A DNA stretch of 64,000 nt, taken from positions 124,001 to 188,000 of the forward strand of contig WBMZ01000239.1 of the NCBI GenBank assembly GCA_013400975.1. The letters run 5' to 3'. This DNA comes from Atrichornis clamosus. Lineage: Eukaryota > Chordata > Aves > Passeriformes > Menuridae. Of the stretch, positions 36,201 through 48,200 are shown one piece after another. The notes below the pieces were generated by a model. That model saw only the letters and a program-made list of their open reading frames with translations, made no database searches and had not been told where the DNA came from. A program made the translations under genes and the position numbers. Positions within the stretch are counted from its first letter, which is position 1; every line of letters starts with the position of its first letter.

Positions 36201-39200
36201 TGGAATTTGAGAGTCATTTGCTTATGGTGGTTAGAAATTGTGTAATGCATCTGGAGCTTGAATTCAGAAGACTGACTGTGCATAATCTTGTTTGAGACAC
36301 ATCAGCTCTTGCCTGATGTCCTTCCCAGGAGATGGAGACTCTAAAGTGTTCAGCTCAGTGGCTGCTAAAGGCTTCTCTTTTGGTTTTAGATAGGAGACCA
36401 CACTTTGTGTTACTTGTTTGTGGGCAGTGAAAGGGGATTCTCAGGGATGACCTGTGAAGTCAGTTATTGGGTACCCTGATATTTTTTGTGACACCAGTCC
36501 TCTGTGTTGCTAATAGTAGTCTCTTTGCTAGCTAATAGAAAATTCTTCTGGAATGGGTGTTAGCTCTGCAGTCCTAAAACACTGTTGAGGGTTGGGCTCT
36601 GCAGTACTTTGGTCTCATCTGGCAGCATGGTGGATACTGCTCATCACCTTGGCTTGACCAAATTCTTAAACTTCTAAAAGGTCCTGATAGGCTGATCTGG
36701 AGTACTGAAAGCTATGGATTGGCACTTACTGTGTTGGGGGTTTTTTGGTGGGTGGGATGGAGATTGTGGGTAGAATTAAAATTGCTACTGATGCAAATAA
36801 CAGCAGCTCTTCTTGATGTCAGGCTTAGAAATGTAGTGATACTGTATTTCTGCCGGCTTCAAAATGGTGTAAACTAGCTCACCAGCCGCAAAGCAGGAAA
36901 CTTTGTAGAAGATGTGGGAAGATACAGAGTTGAAGTAAAAAGCATCTTAAGCGGCTTCACAAAGGTAGTGGTGAAGGAGGTGAAAACTGAATTTGAGACG
37001 AGTAATCCAGAGTACTGTGAGCTTGCTTCCCAGAAGAGACGTGGTTTATGTCACTGGAGCTGTCGGGAGTGCAACTGTAACTTCTGAAAGTGAAGTCCTG
37101 ACTATCCCCAAACACCCTGAAAGGGCTTTCTTGTTCCCAGGCTGAAATAATGATAGTGAAGGGCCAGCATTTCCCTATGAAAACTCCCATTTTCAGGGAT
37201 TGGTTCACCTAATATATTTATACACACATACTCTAAAACTCTCAAAAGATAAACACCTAGTGCACTGTGCTCCTTGTAGAGAGCTGTGAAGCTTTCAAAT
37301 GCAGCATTGCTGTAATAATGCCATTTGCACTGCAGTGAAGCCAAACCTTCTTCCTTGCGAAAGTGAGAACGAAAATGCTTTGGCAAATAGCTTTGATTTA
37401 AACTGAAAAGCCTCTGGTTTTCAGAGCTGCTTTTAAAGCAAAGGGCTACTTTGGCTTTTGATCCTCTTAAGCTGGGTTATTTGATGTGAAAAACGCCCTG
37501 GGTACTCTGCTGCAGAGGGGAGCAGCTTTTCAGTTCTCTGTGTGTGGCTTCAGGAGAGGGCCTGGCAGAGCATGGGGTGGTGGGGGGCTCAGGGGGGTCT
37601 GGTTGCACAGCTCTGTAAATAAAGGGGCCTCTATTTCTTTGGATTCTTTTGCTGGAACTAAATATCATGATCAGTGAAACTCTTACCTCATTAAAGGAAC
37701 AAGCCAGACTCCTCCAGCATAGGCGCAGTGCTGCAGTGTGGTTTGTTCTGCTGAGCTGATTTGCTGAACAGATAAAGGGAGTTTTAACCCAAAGAATGGC
37801 ATGTAATATATGACCTTGGCTTTTGAAAGGTTTATTTTTGTTCTTCCTGCAAAATAAGGTTTTAATATTAAATAGAGGGTTGGATTTGACTTGGCAGATA
37901 CCAGAGCCTTCTATTACTGCTGTAGTCACAATATAAAACTATCTGATGTGTGCCAGTGGGCATGCAGCAAGCCAAGAATTTCTCCATCAGTGTTTATTTT
38001 TGTGAGAACTTAGCTGGTTGCTTTGCAGTCGAGTTGGCTGTAAAGGTGATGGGCCCTTGTGTTTGAGGGGGCAAAACAGTGGTGGGCACAACATGATCCG
38101 TGCTGACTCTTTATAGTTGGCCTCTTTAATTTGGGGACAAAATACGGATTTTTTAAAAATTTTTTTTTCTTCTTAGCACTTTAGAAGTGTTTACACAAAA
38201 CTTTCACTCAAAACTGCAGGGTTCACCAGAACCAAGGCATAAAGCAAACTATGTGAACTATTCAGATCTGTTAGTACAGAAACTTAATGCTGTGTTGCAG
38301 CTTTCAGTTTGTGTAGCTGGGGCCATGCACAGATAAAAAATAATAATTTTGAGGTTTCTTTCCTGCACATGCTCCATCTCAGATTGTAGACTTACTGTAA
38401 AACTGAGACACTTTTGGACTGCTACACTGTAAGAGTTTGGCTGAAGAAATTACCTGCAAAGCACTTCAGTGCTGAGATGCTGAACTGAGCTCCAAAGCCT
38501 TGTTCTAAATTGGCTGTAGTTTGAGTCATTAACCTTCAGATTTAAAAGAAACAAAAAAACCCCCCAAAATTGCCAAAACAAAAAAACCTAACCAACCTAA
38601 CCATGGTCAAAAATCCTCACCCAAAACCCACCATCCCACCCCTCACCTCCCTAGCTCTCAGAGAAACCAACCCCAAATAGTGCCAGATTCTTGTTTCCCT
38701 AGATCACAAAGTCTGTAATCAAAGTGTGTTGCCTCTGCAGCTGGCTCAGGAGACAGGGTCAGACTGACCTGCTCTGGATGTTTTGCTGCTTACTGGAAAG
38801 GGAGCAAGTTGGTGCAGGTACAGGTAGCAGTGAACTTGGGGAGGTTTGTGGAAGAGGTCATGGTTTCCATGTGCTTTAGGACTTCTTCCGTCTGTAGGTT
38901 ATCTTCACTCCTCCATGTGTGTTTTTTTGTGGAAATGAGGCTTATTCAGTCTTTTTCTTCTGGAACTATTTTTAGTTCTTGATTGACTGTGGCTGGATGA
39001 AGGTTGTTGATTTTCTAGAAGTTTTCTGGATGTTTGGGGGAAATTTGGAACATCTGGGAAGAAGCACAAGAAGAATATCTGCAAGCCTGCAAGGTGTGAT
39101 GGGGTTTTTTGTCCAATTTCTTGTCATCCTCCTAAGATAATCCTCAAGCAGTGGAGACGTACTCTACAAGTAGGAGAATGGCATGAGAACTCAGTGTTTC

Positions 39201-42200
39201 CACATGAAATATAAGGGAGGAGTCTCTTTATCCTTGTGAGAGATGATAAGCTGTTTGTTCTCGCTTTCCTTGGTATATGTATCTGGATATCTTGGGCTTC
39301 TAACTGGGAAAAATCATTTCCCATGCATTTGGTGGCTGTGGCTGCTACTTGCCTCTCCACCAGCAGACTGATGCATTGTTATCCTCACAAATTTTGTAGT
39401 TGGGGCTAGTGCGAGCTACTTCTGCCTGAGTAAAAAGGACACGCATAAGAGAAGCCAAGCTGTGTAACTTGACTACTCTGTGATTTTTGTCAGACCAAGG
39501 GTCAGTAGTGTGCAGGAAGGTTATAGGTTTATGTAGTTCCTGAAGCTCATGTCTGCCTCCATTCTCAGGTACATCCTCTGAGCCTCAGCCAGGAGCTCTG
39601 ATCCTGGATTATTATGGTTCATTGTTCAATGAGAGAAATTTCATGACAGCTGTAGAAACTACATTTATCTTCCTTTGAAATACAATAATTTTTTGAAGAA
39701 TAAAAGCAAAAGCTTAGTCAAAAATACTAACTAAAAATTGCTCTCCTAATTGTGTTCTGAATATTAATATTTATTCCTATGAAAGACATTTCTAAATTAA
39801 GCATAAAGTATTTCCAAAATAATCAGAAGGTTTTTAAGCCACATGTGTCACAATTTCTTCAAAACCAGATTACCAACCTAAAATTAAACAGATCAAAGGC
39901 TTTTACTTTATAGACTGTTACCTCGGAACAGCTGCACAGTGGAGGTGAATTGCATGTTTTTAAATTTTCCCTGTAACAAAGCTGTGTATTTTTAGCAGCT
40001 CGTGACCATTAACTATTCGAAAACATTTTAAGTCTAATCTTTAAATGCAAATCTCCTATGTGCAAATAAAATTTTTCTAAGATTTAACTGTTAATTTGAG
40101 AATATATGTATTGTATGCTGCTCCATTTTCTGAGTATTCTTTGGAAGATGTATCTTGAATCTTTGGGGATTTTTTTTAAATCATAGAAGGGAAGTAGTTT
40201 AATGCTTGTTTCCTTATCTTTTATTCTATCTAGTAGTTCTTCTCTGTTTTAGTGTCTTTCACTACCACAGGAACAAATTCATGTAAGTAACATTGTCTGT
40301 CAGCTCTACTCCTTTATGACTGCTGGTATTTTGCTCGCAGCAATGTTTTCCTAAATACAAATGTTGCTTTAGATTTGATGGATACTCACCTGAAGACTTC
40401 TGTTACTCAGTAACTTTCATACGGATCAATAGAAAGCATGTGTGGTCTTCTTTAAACAGTTATTTTTGGGAAGCAGAGATTCAAGAAGTTTAAAAAAAGC
40501 CCATTAAACTCTAGCTCGTTGCATATTAGAAGTAAAGCTGTGTTGTTTCAGAATGTGCCATGAAAGGAGGAAATTCAATAGGGAGCCATCTTACTATCGA
40601 AAAAATTTAACTGTGAAAGATCAGCTCGAAGGCTTTTTGTTAACTTTGATCTTTCTTAAAACTGACCCATTCATAATGTGTTTCAGTTTCTAGTTTATGC
40701 TTTTTCCTGGAATGAATCCTTGAAAACTATCCACTTTGAAGCATTTTTGTTTCTGCCTTTAAGAAAGTTTTTGTTTCTGCCTTTATTTCTATGCAGTACT
40801 TCAGTTGCATCTCCCTTCTCAATACATAGAAATTTGAGTTCATAAAGGTGGAATAACATTACTTTCAGTTATGCACTTTCTTTGGTGTTCTCGTTTAGCT
40901 ATCAGTGCAAAACGTACAGTGATGTTTTAAAAACAAATTCAGGTTGTTGAAAATCCCACCCGTCCCAGGAAAGAAGTTATGGTTCCAAGGCTGCATTATT
41001 CTGACTGAAAATACTACTATGATAGTTATCTTTGAAAAGGTGTTACATCAGCTAATCTAACCATGTTATGCCATTCAAACCACAGTAGTCTGAAGGAGAA
41101 TTTCTAATCTTCTCATTTCTAGAATTTCTAATTTCTTACCTTTTTCTATGAGGAGAATGCTCATCCATTTTCCATGATCCTAATCTTAAATCCTGCGCTG
41201 GTTACAAGAAATATGATATGACTTTTTGTTTTTGATTCCCTCCAGGTTCACAGGAACGGATGGACCGAGTGGTTTCGGGTTTGAGCTGACATTCCGACTG
41301 AAGAGAGAAACTGGGGAGTCAGCACCGCCCACCTGGCCAGCAGAGCTGATGCAAGGCTTGGCCAGATACGTCTTCCAGTCAGGTACCACAGGGTTAATTA
41401 CCCAGCCTTGCTTTTTCCTGCGCTGGTTCTGAAGGGCCACATGTATTACAGGGTGTGACGCTTGCCTCATGGGCACCCACTCAAATCTTGGGAATTGTCT
41501 TTGTGTGGGAACCCAAGAGAGTGTGTTCCTGCCACCAGCCCAGCTTACTGGGACAAAACCAACTGCTGTTCAGGTAACTGCAAATCCCAAGTATTGAAAA
41601 GCTGAAGGTACGGAACAATCACTAACTACAGGAAGTCTGCCCAGTGACCCTGTTGCTTTCCCGCATAGTTGAGTCCATCTTCTCTCAGCAAGAAAAACAC
41701 ACGTGCTTATCCTGAATGGCAGAGAAGCAGCCATCTCACTTCTCAGCAGAAGGGCTTCCATAAACATTGCAGCTCCATCACAAGCAAATCTTTTCCAGTG
41801 GTCCCTGCAGCTGAGCAGTAGCAATGTACGTAAACACAGATTTGTTGAGATGAGAATGTTACAGTCATCAGGGATGCTAAGGCTGGGTGGGCCAAGAAAT
41901 GAACAATGTGAATCATTAAAGAGAATGGAGACTTGCCAGAAAACTGAGAACAGGTTGCCTACGAAGCGTCCTCTTGCACTATTCTTTCAGTGTCATTTGT
42001 ATCAGTAGATTGAATGTTAGTTTTAGTGTGAGCACCTGTGGAATGGCTGAGTGCCTAATGTACTTGAAAGGCACTTTACAGCATCACAAGATCTGAATCA
42101 AAATATTTGAAGACCATTTTTTAACATAGTCTGAGGTCCTTTACAGGTGAAGTACCGCCTAAATCAATGATTATTGAATTTGTAGCATTTGGTACCTGCT

Positions 42201-45200
42201 ATACTAGTTCATAAATTGCTCAGTAACTTCTGATTCTGCAGCTGGTTTTCAGTCAGCTGGCTGACTCTCAAAGGGAATAGGTCTGGATAAGAACAGGTTT
42301 GCTCTGCTAACCTCTGTGACAAAACTGAAGAAGGCAATCTAGTGGGGTATTTTTCTTTATATTGATTGACATAGTTCAGTGCCAGCACAGATTATTGTTT
42401 GTCTTTTTGTAACCTTTGCTGTGTAGCTGTCTTCCTCAGTTGCCATCCAAAATTTGGCTCACTTTTCTATCTTGATTTTTGCAACTATTAAGCATCTAAA
42501 TCCATGTGACTCATTTTTGACATTGTTCAAGGTTCCAGTCCTGTTTAAATTGTGTTGTATAGTACCTTTTTGATACTGACCATGCAGTGATTAATTCATA
42601 CTCACATTTTCTATGCAATGATTGCAGGGTCTGAAGAAAATATCTGAGTCTAAAATCTCCCTCTTAGATACAAAATGTCCTAGTCCAGGGTAGTTCTCAT
42701 AGTGGTCTTTTTCATAGAGCAGTGTCACTGCCTTTTATTTGCCCATTAAGCAACCTCTCCGTAGCAGTTGCTTGTTTGTCACTGTCTTTTCATGGGTGAG
42801 AGGAGGTCTGCAGAGTGAAACAGGATTTGGTAGGGTACTTCAGGGCAAACTTCTTGGTGACTAAGCTGGCACTCAGGGCAGAGACTTCCCTTGTTTGGTT
42901 CCTGCACTTATGCAGTCCCATCTTTTTGATCTCAAAGCCAAAGAACTGTTTTTAGTCTGAAAAAAGTGGTTGTGCCCATGTGTATCAATCTGACATGAAC
43001 CACCCTCCAGTATTATCTTCTGCTTATCCATCCTTGTTTTGACTTTCTATCCACCATGACTCTTTAAAGCACTGCTCAAACACATGGTAATGTATTCTAG
43101 CCTCTGGGTGTTTAGTTTTCAATTTGCGTTATGAAAAACAACAGTGTATGGATCGTAAATTGATTTCTTTCTTTGACTATGAAATTGAGTGTGAGCCAGC
43201 ACTACACTCATCATACGATGGGCACACCACATGCTGGGTTACCTTAGGAAGAGCATGAGCAGCAGATTGAGGGAAGTTATTACCTCTTTGGCATGGCACT
43301 GGGGAGACCTTGCTTAAAATATCGTGTCCTGTTTGGAGCCTCCCAGTTTAGGAGATACTGAAAAACTGGAGAGAGTCCAAGGTGGTCAGGGTCCTGGGAC
43401 ATGTGAGCTATGAGGAGAGCTGGAGGGAGTAGGGCCAACTTAGCCTGGGAAGAGAATGAGCAGGGTGATCTAACTGGAGCCTACAGCTGTTGGGAGGGTA
43501 GTTACAAGATTGTAGGGTCAAGCCCTAGATAAGTACATCAAGGACCTACAGCTCTGAATTGCAGTATGGGAGGCCTTGGAAAAGCTTCAAGGGAAACTTG
43601 CTCACAAGGAGAGTGGCAAAGGACAGGGAATGGTTTATAAGAGAGGTGCTGGATGTCCATTCCTGAAAAGGTTCAGGACTTTGCTCAACTAAGCTAAGTT
43701 GGCCCTGATCTAGCATTGGTAATGGCTCCGCTTCAAATAGGGTGGCTGGACAAGAGACCTTAAAATATTATAGAAGTGCTGGATTTTGGGGTTTTTTTTC
43801 CATACTGCTTCACGCCCTTCAGCAAACAGATGTGTGCTGTCACCGAGTGTTACCAACCATTCCCTGCCTTGTATAAAAGGTATCTGTATGCTCTTGCAAC
43901 AAGTGAACAAGCTCTAGTTTTATTTCAGTACAAATTTGATTATCACATGTCTCTTGTAAAAAAAGGACTTTCTCAGGCTAAAATTGTCTGATTAATAATA
44001 GACGTCTGGTTAATCCTGACAAGATGATGCATTTTAAAGTAAGACTTGTAAATGGGGTCGTTACCATTTTTCTTCTTGATCTCTCAGAGCAATAACAGTT
44101 GACCACAGTTAGATGCCGTATTTTTCTAATTTAGTAAAACATCTCTCACTCCATTGCCCCAATCCTTCTGCTATATCTGATGTGTCCCACTTTCCTTTGT
44201 TTTACTCCCTTGAGCTGTCCCCTCTCAGGCTGGCAGTCTCCAGAGCAGTTCCTGAGTTCTCCCTTATGTCACTCCTGGGTAATCACACACTCAGTCCTCA
44301 GCAGTGTTACTTTCTTTTCTACCTAATAGAATTTCCCCCAAAATTGATATTCTCACTCTGCAAAGCCAAGTGAGCTTCTGCCGCTGTCTTTTTTTCTTGT
44401 TTTTTTACAGGACTTTTCTGGTCAGACATTAAAACTTTAAAACTGTGAAGTATTTGAAGGGTTGGTTCTTCTGAAGCCCATTGGCACGAGGCAGGCTGTG
44501 GCGTGACAGCATTGTTTTACATGATGAAAGGTTTCTTTTTTCTCACATTCTTTCATACTGTACCACTTGGAGCATTTGTCAGATGAAACACTGATAAGTG
44601 TTATTTGACTCTGCTGTATGTACCTTAGTGATGTCCTCTTCAGTTGTTTAAAAAAACCAATTCTTTCATACTCCAAAGTAGCCTTAAAAACATTTGATGA
44701 ACCAAAACAACGTAAGTAAAGCCTATGAATCCACCCTGAACAAGAAGCAAGAAAAAGAATAAAACAGGCAGAAACTTTTTGGCTAGGCTCCAAGCACTTT
44801 CGCATGTGAAAAGACTGTTTACTCTGAAAGCTATGCTAAGAGCTAAATTCTTATCTTTTGATAAAAGCCAACTTTTTAGTTATCATAGAGGTGCTTTGCT
44901 GAATCCAGTTGAAGCTGGAGGAGAGTAAGGTGTAGTTAAACTCCTGCTGAGCCCAAGCATTTTTGGGTGGTGACAACAGTTGAATACTCACGTAGCAGCT
45001 ACCGCTGTCCTAAATATTATTCCTGTGTATTGCAGTTGCAAAGCATGTCTCATGGCAAGTGATGTATTTTTCTAACAAACACTTTAAGGCAAATCAGTGT
45101 TGCATTCCTTTGTTTCTCTCTCCTACGCTGTGCTGTGCTTTAGAAAAGCAGTCTTCTGCATTGAATTTCAGACCTCTTTCAGCCTTGGCTTCTCTGTTCA

Positions 45201-48200
45201 CTGTAACAAGCACTTGGTGCTTTTGATTAAAGGGCAGTACTTACCCTCCTTCAACAAAGCCAAGCTTTCAAGTCTCAAAAAGTTTTATTTGTGGCTTTAT
45301 CTGTTCTTAATTTTATCACTGTTTGACCATGACCACAAATTCCAACTCTGTTATTTTTAGTTAAAAAACCAAACCTTCAAACCTTGAAAATGAAACTTTG
45401 CACAGTTCTGTGACCTTAGCTTGTCATGGTTGGTGGGTATACAGCAAATATCTCATGGTAGAACAAATTTTTACTTCAATTCAAATGAAAAGGAAGAAAA
45501 GCTCTTCCTACAGAAAGCTTATCCAGAGTTTATTGCAATTGTTAACTCTTTATGTACTGCAGTATTACAGTGCTTGATCACTACAGAGAGATTATGGTTT
45601 GTGTTTTTCTGAAATTAAAATCTGCATCTTTTTTCTCTGTAAGGTAAGTTTAGGTGGTTTTCAAGGGCCTGCCTGATATGTGTAATGAGGGCCATGTGTT
45701 GATGTAGTAGGAGTGTACACATTGTGTGTAGGTGCTCTTGCTGCTTCCATGTCCCTTGGCCTGAAAGAAAACAGCTGCAGCAGTCAGGTACAGGTTATTT
45801 TCTCCACAATGCATGAGTTGTAGTGGGAAATGAGCCACTCGCACTGGCTTCAAAAGTATTAAGAGGATGTCCATGAATTAGAGGCTTGCAGGTTGGCTGA
45901 GCTTGATCACATTTACCCCAGAACACATCAACCTGAGCAGGCTGAGCCCCTGCTGTTTTAGTGGAAACAGGTAGCACTAGAGGAGGGTGGAAAACTGGCA
46001 AATGCTGTTCTTCACCCCCACATCGCATAAAAAAACCTGCATCAAAACCAAACCAAATTCCCAAAATGAAAAAAAAAAAAAAAAAAAAAAAGGAAAAAAA
46101 AAAAAAAAAGAGGTTTCTAATTGGTCAGTCAGACTTCAGGCTTTAAGAAACTGCTAAGAGAAACAAACCATCTAGAAGGCATCCAAGGAATAATAGATGT
46201 TCCAGCATGGATTTATCAGTAATAAATCAGAACAAACTAAGTAAAAGGCACCATGAAAACAAGTGAATGTTGGTTACCTTGATGCTACTGAGACTTTTTG
46301 TATTATCCCTTCCAACAAGTATGTGAATGAGCTGAGGAAATGAGATCTTGGTGAAAGGTAAAGAAGAGGGCTGCAATACTGGTTGGATATTTAGACTATG
46401 TGTGATTGTCAATGTGTAATTCTCAGCCACAAAAGATGGATAGAGCTGAGACTCCTCTAAAATCTGCCTTAGAGCTCATACAATTTGGTATTGACCAGGA
46501 TGATGAAATGCAGAGTGTCCTGATGAAATCTGCAGACACAGCAGAGCACTATGGTTCAGAGGGCTGGAATTCACAACAACCTGAATTCCAACAACCTGTT
46601 GAAACAATCTGAAGTACTGATGTGCAGCAAGGGCAGGGAGGCACAACAGGTGCAAGGTCCTATCCTGACACAGGAATCAGTGCAATCAGTTGGGGGAAGG
46701 CAGCATTTCTGAAAGGAGAAGAAAACTATTTGGTTACTATCACCAGTGAGTTACACCTAAACCCACACGGTCTTCATGCTGAGGGTGAGAAGTGAAATTA
46801 ATCTGATGTGTAAATAGAAATGTTCTGTGTTTTACATATGATTGGGTCCTACACTGCAAGGGAGAGGGAGAGCATTGTCTTTCAGCTTGGGCAAAAGGCT
46901 TCCAGTCAGATGCATCCTAGTTGGAGGGAGAGTGGAGGAGAGCAGTAGGAATGCTCCAAAGTCCAGAAAATACGACATGTGGAGGAATGATCAAAAGAGT
47001 TACATTTGTTTAGTCTAGGGAGGAGAACATGGAAGGAAGATGTGAGAACAGTCTTCACATATGCAAAAGGTTGCTGTAAAGAATAAAGTGATAAATTTTT
47101 CATGTGCCTACTGGGGATAGGAGAGACCTATCAGTACTACAATTCATGTAAAATGGGCTTAGGGTTTGTCATTAGGAAAACTTTTGAATGGCAAGTGGAG
47201 TGAAGCATTGGAACAGTTGCAGATTCTCTATTGCTGCATGCCTTTGAGAACAAGTCAAACTATTCTTCTTGGATATTTGTCAGGGAGAGCTGATCCTTCC
47301 TTTAGGCAAGGGCAGAGTAAGAGCCTTCTTAGTCTCCTTTATATTATAAATATGTCTTGAATGACTAAGTGTTCTTTTCAGGTCTTCTAAATGTAATTTT
47401 CTTTGATTCCAAAAATGCATAATTTATCTTTTTTTCATAGTCTCCTGATGACTAGTGCACTGAAGGATATTTAAATGTGAGTTTTATGTCTCAAGTAATT
47501 GAAAAGTTGAATTTTAATATTTGACCTTTGCCTAGTCAGTAGTAGGAAGCTCTTTGTGTCTTGGGTACCGCAAAGCAGTAGGAACAAAATGCACAGACCA
47601 AGAAAGTAAGATGCAAGATGCAATTTGTCAGTGGCAATTTAATGTAGAATTCAACTGACTACTTCAGGAGCAACTTATATAAATTATTCCTTAGAAAACA
47701 TAGTACTTTTGAAAACTCTATTGGACAGAACGAATTCCAGTAGGTACATGACAAGTTATGCATGTTGACAACAACACGTCAAAACAATGACTAAACTAAC
47801 TGTAGCTGGTTTGTTTTGTGGGGTTTTTTCCCCACAAAGAGCTCTGCACTGTCATGGTGAGGGATCCCCTTTCAAAGGAAAAAATATGAAATATATTATC
47901 TTATCCTTTAGTTATATCTGTGAAATCTGTATGAACTTATTATCCATGAGCTTTTCTTCTCTGTCACGATTCAAGTCCATGGGCCAATTTCCCAAAGTTT
48001 CCCCTGGAAAGGAGGATGGTTCTTCTGCATGCAAGTGCCTGAGGCATCTGCACAAGCCTTCAGCAGCCAGGCCGAAAAGCAAGCCCAAAATGAGGTACAT
48101 CTAACCTTCCTTAGTTATTTCTCACGTGTCATACTTTCTTCAGGCAGAAATTATTTTATGACCACTTGTCTCTAGTTTGAGGTAGGACACGCAGGCACAG

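Larger units (their letters stand above)
22186..41245 (+). other. SUFU: SUFU intron 2
   Basis: A 19-kb intron. It contains two clear CR1 fragments, a short CR1 3' tail, a MIR-like SINE fragment and low-complexity tracts, all listed separately. Two sizeable minus-strand open frames at 22,763-23,218 and 23,314-23,838 match no family I recognise. The rest shows nothing I can name. Confidence 0.85.
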
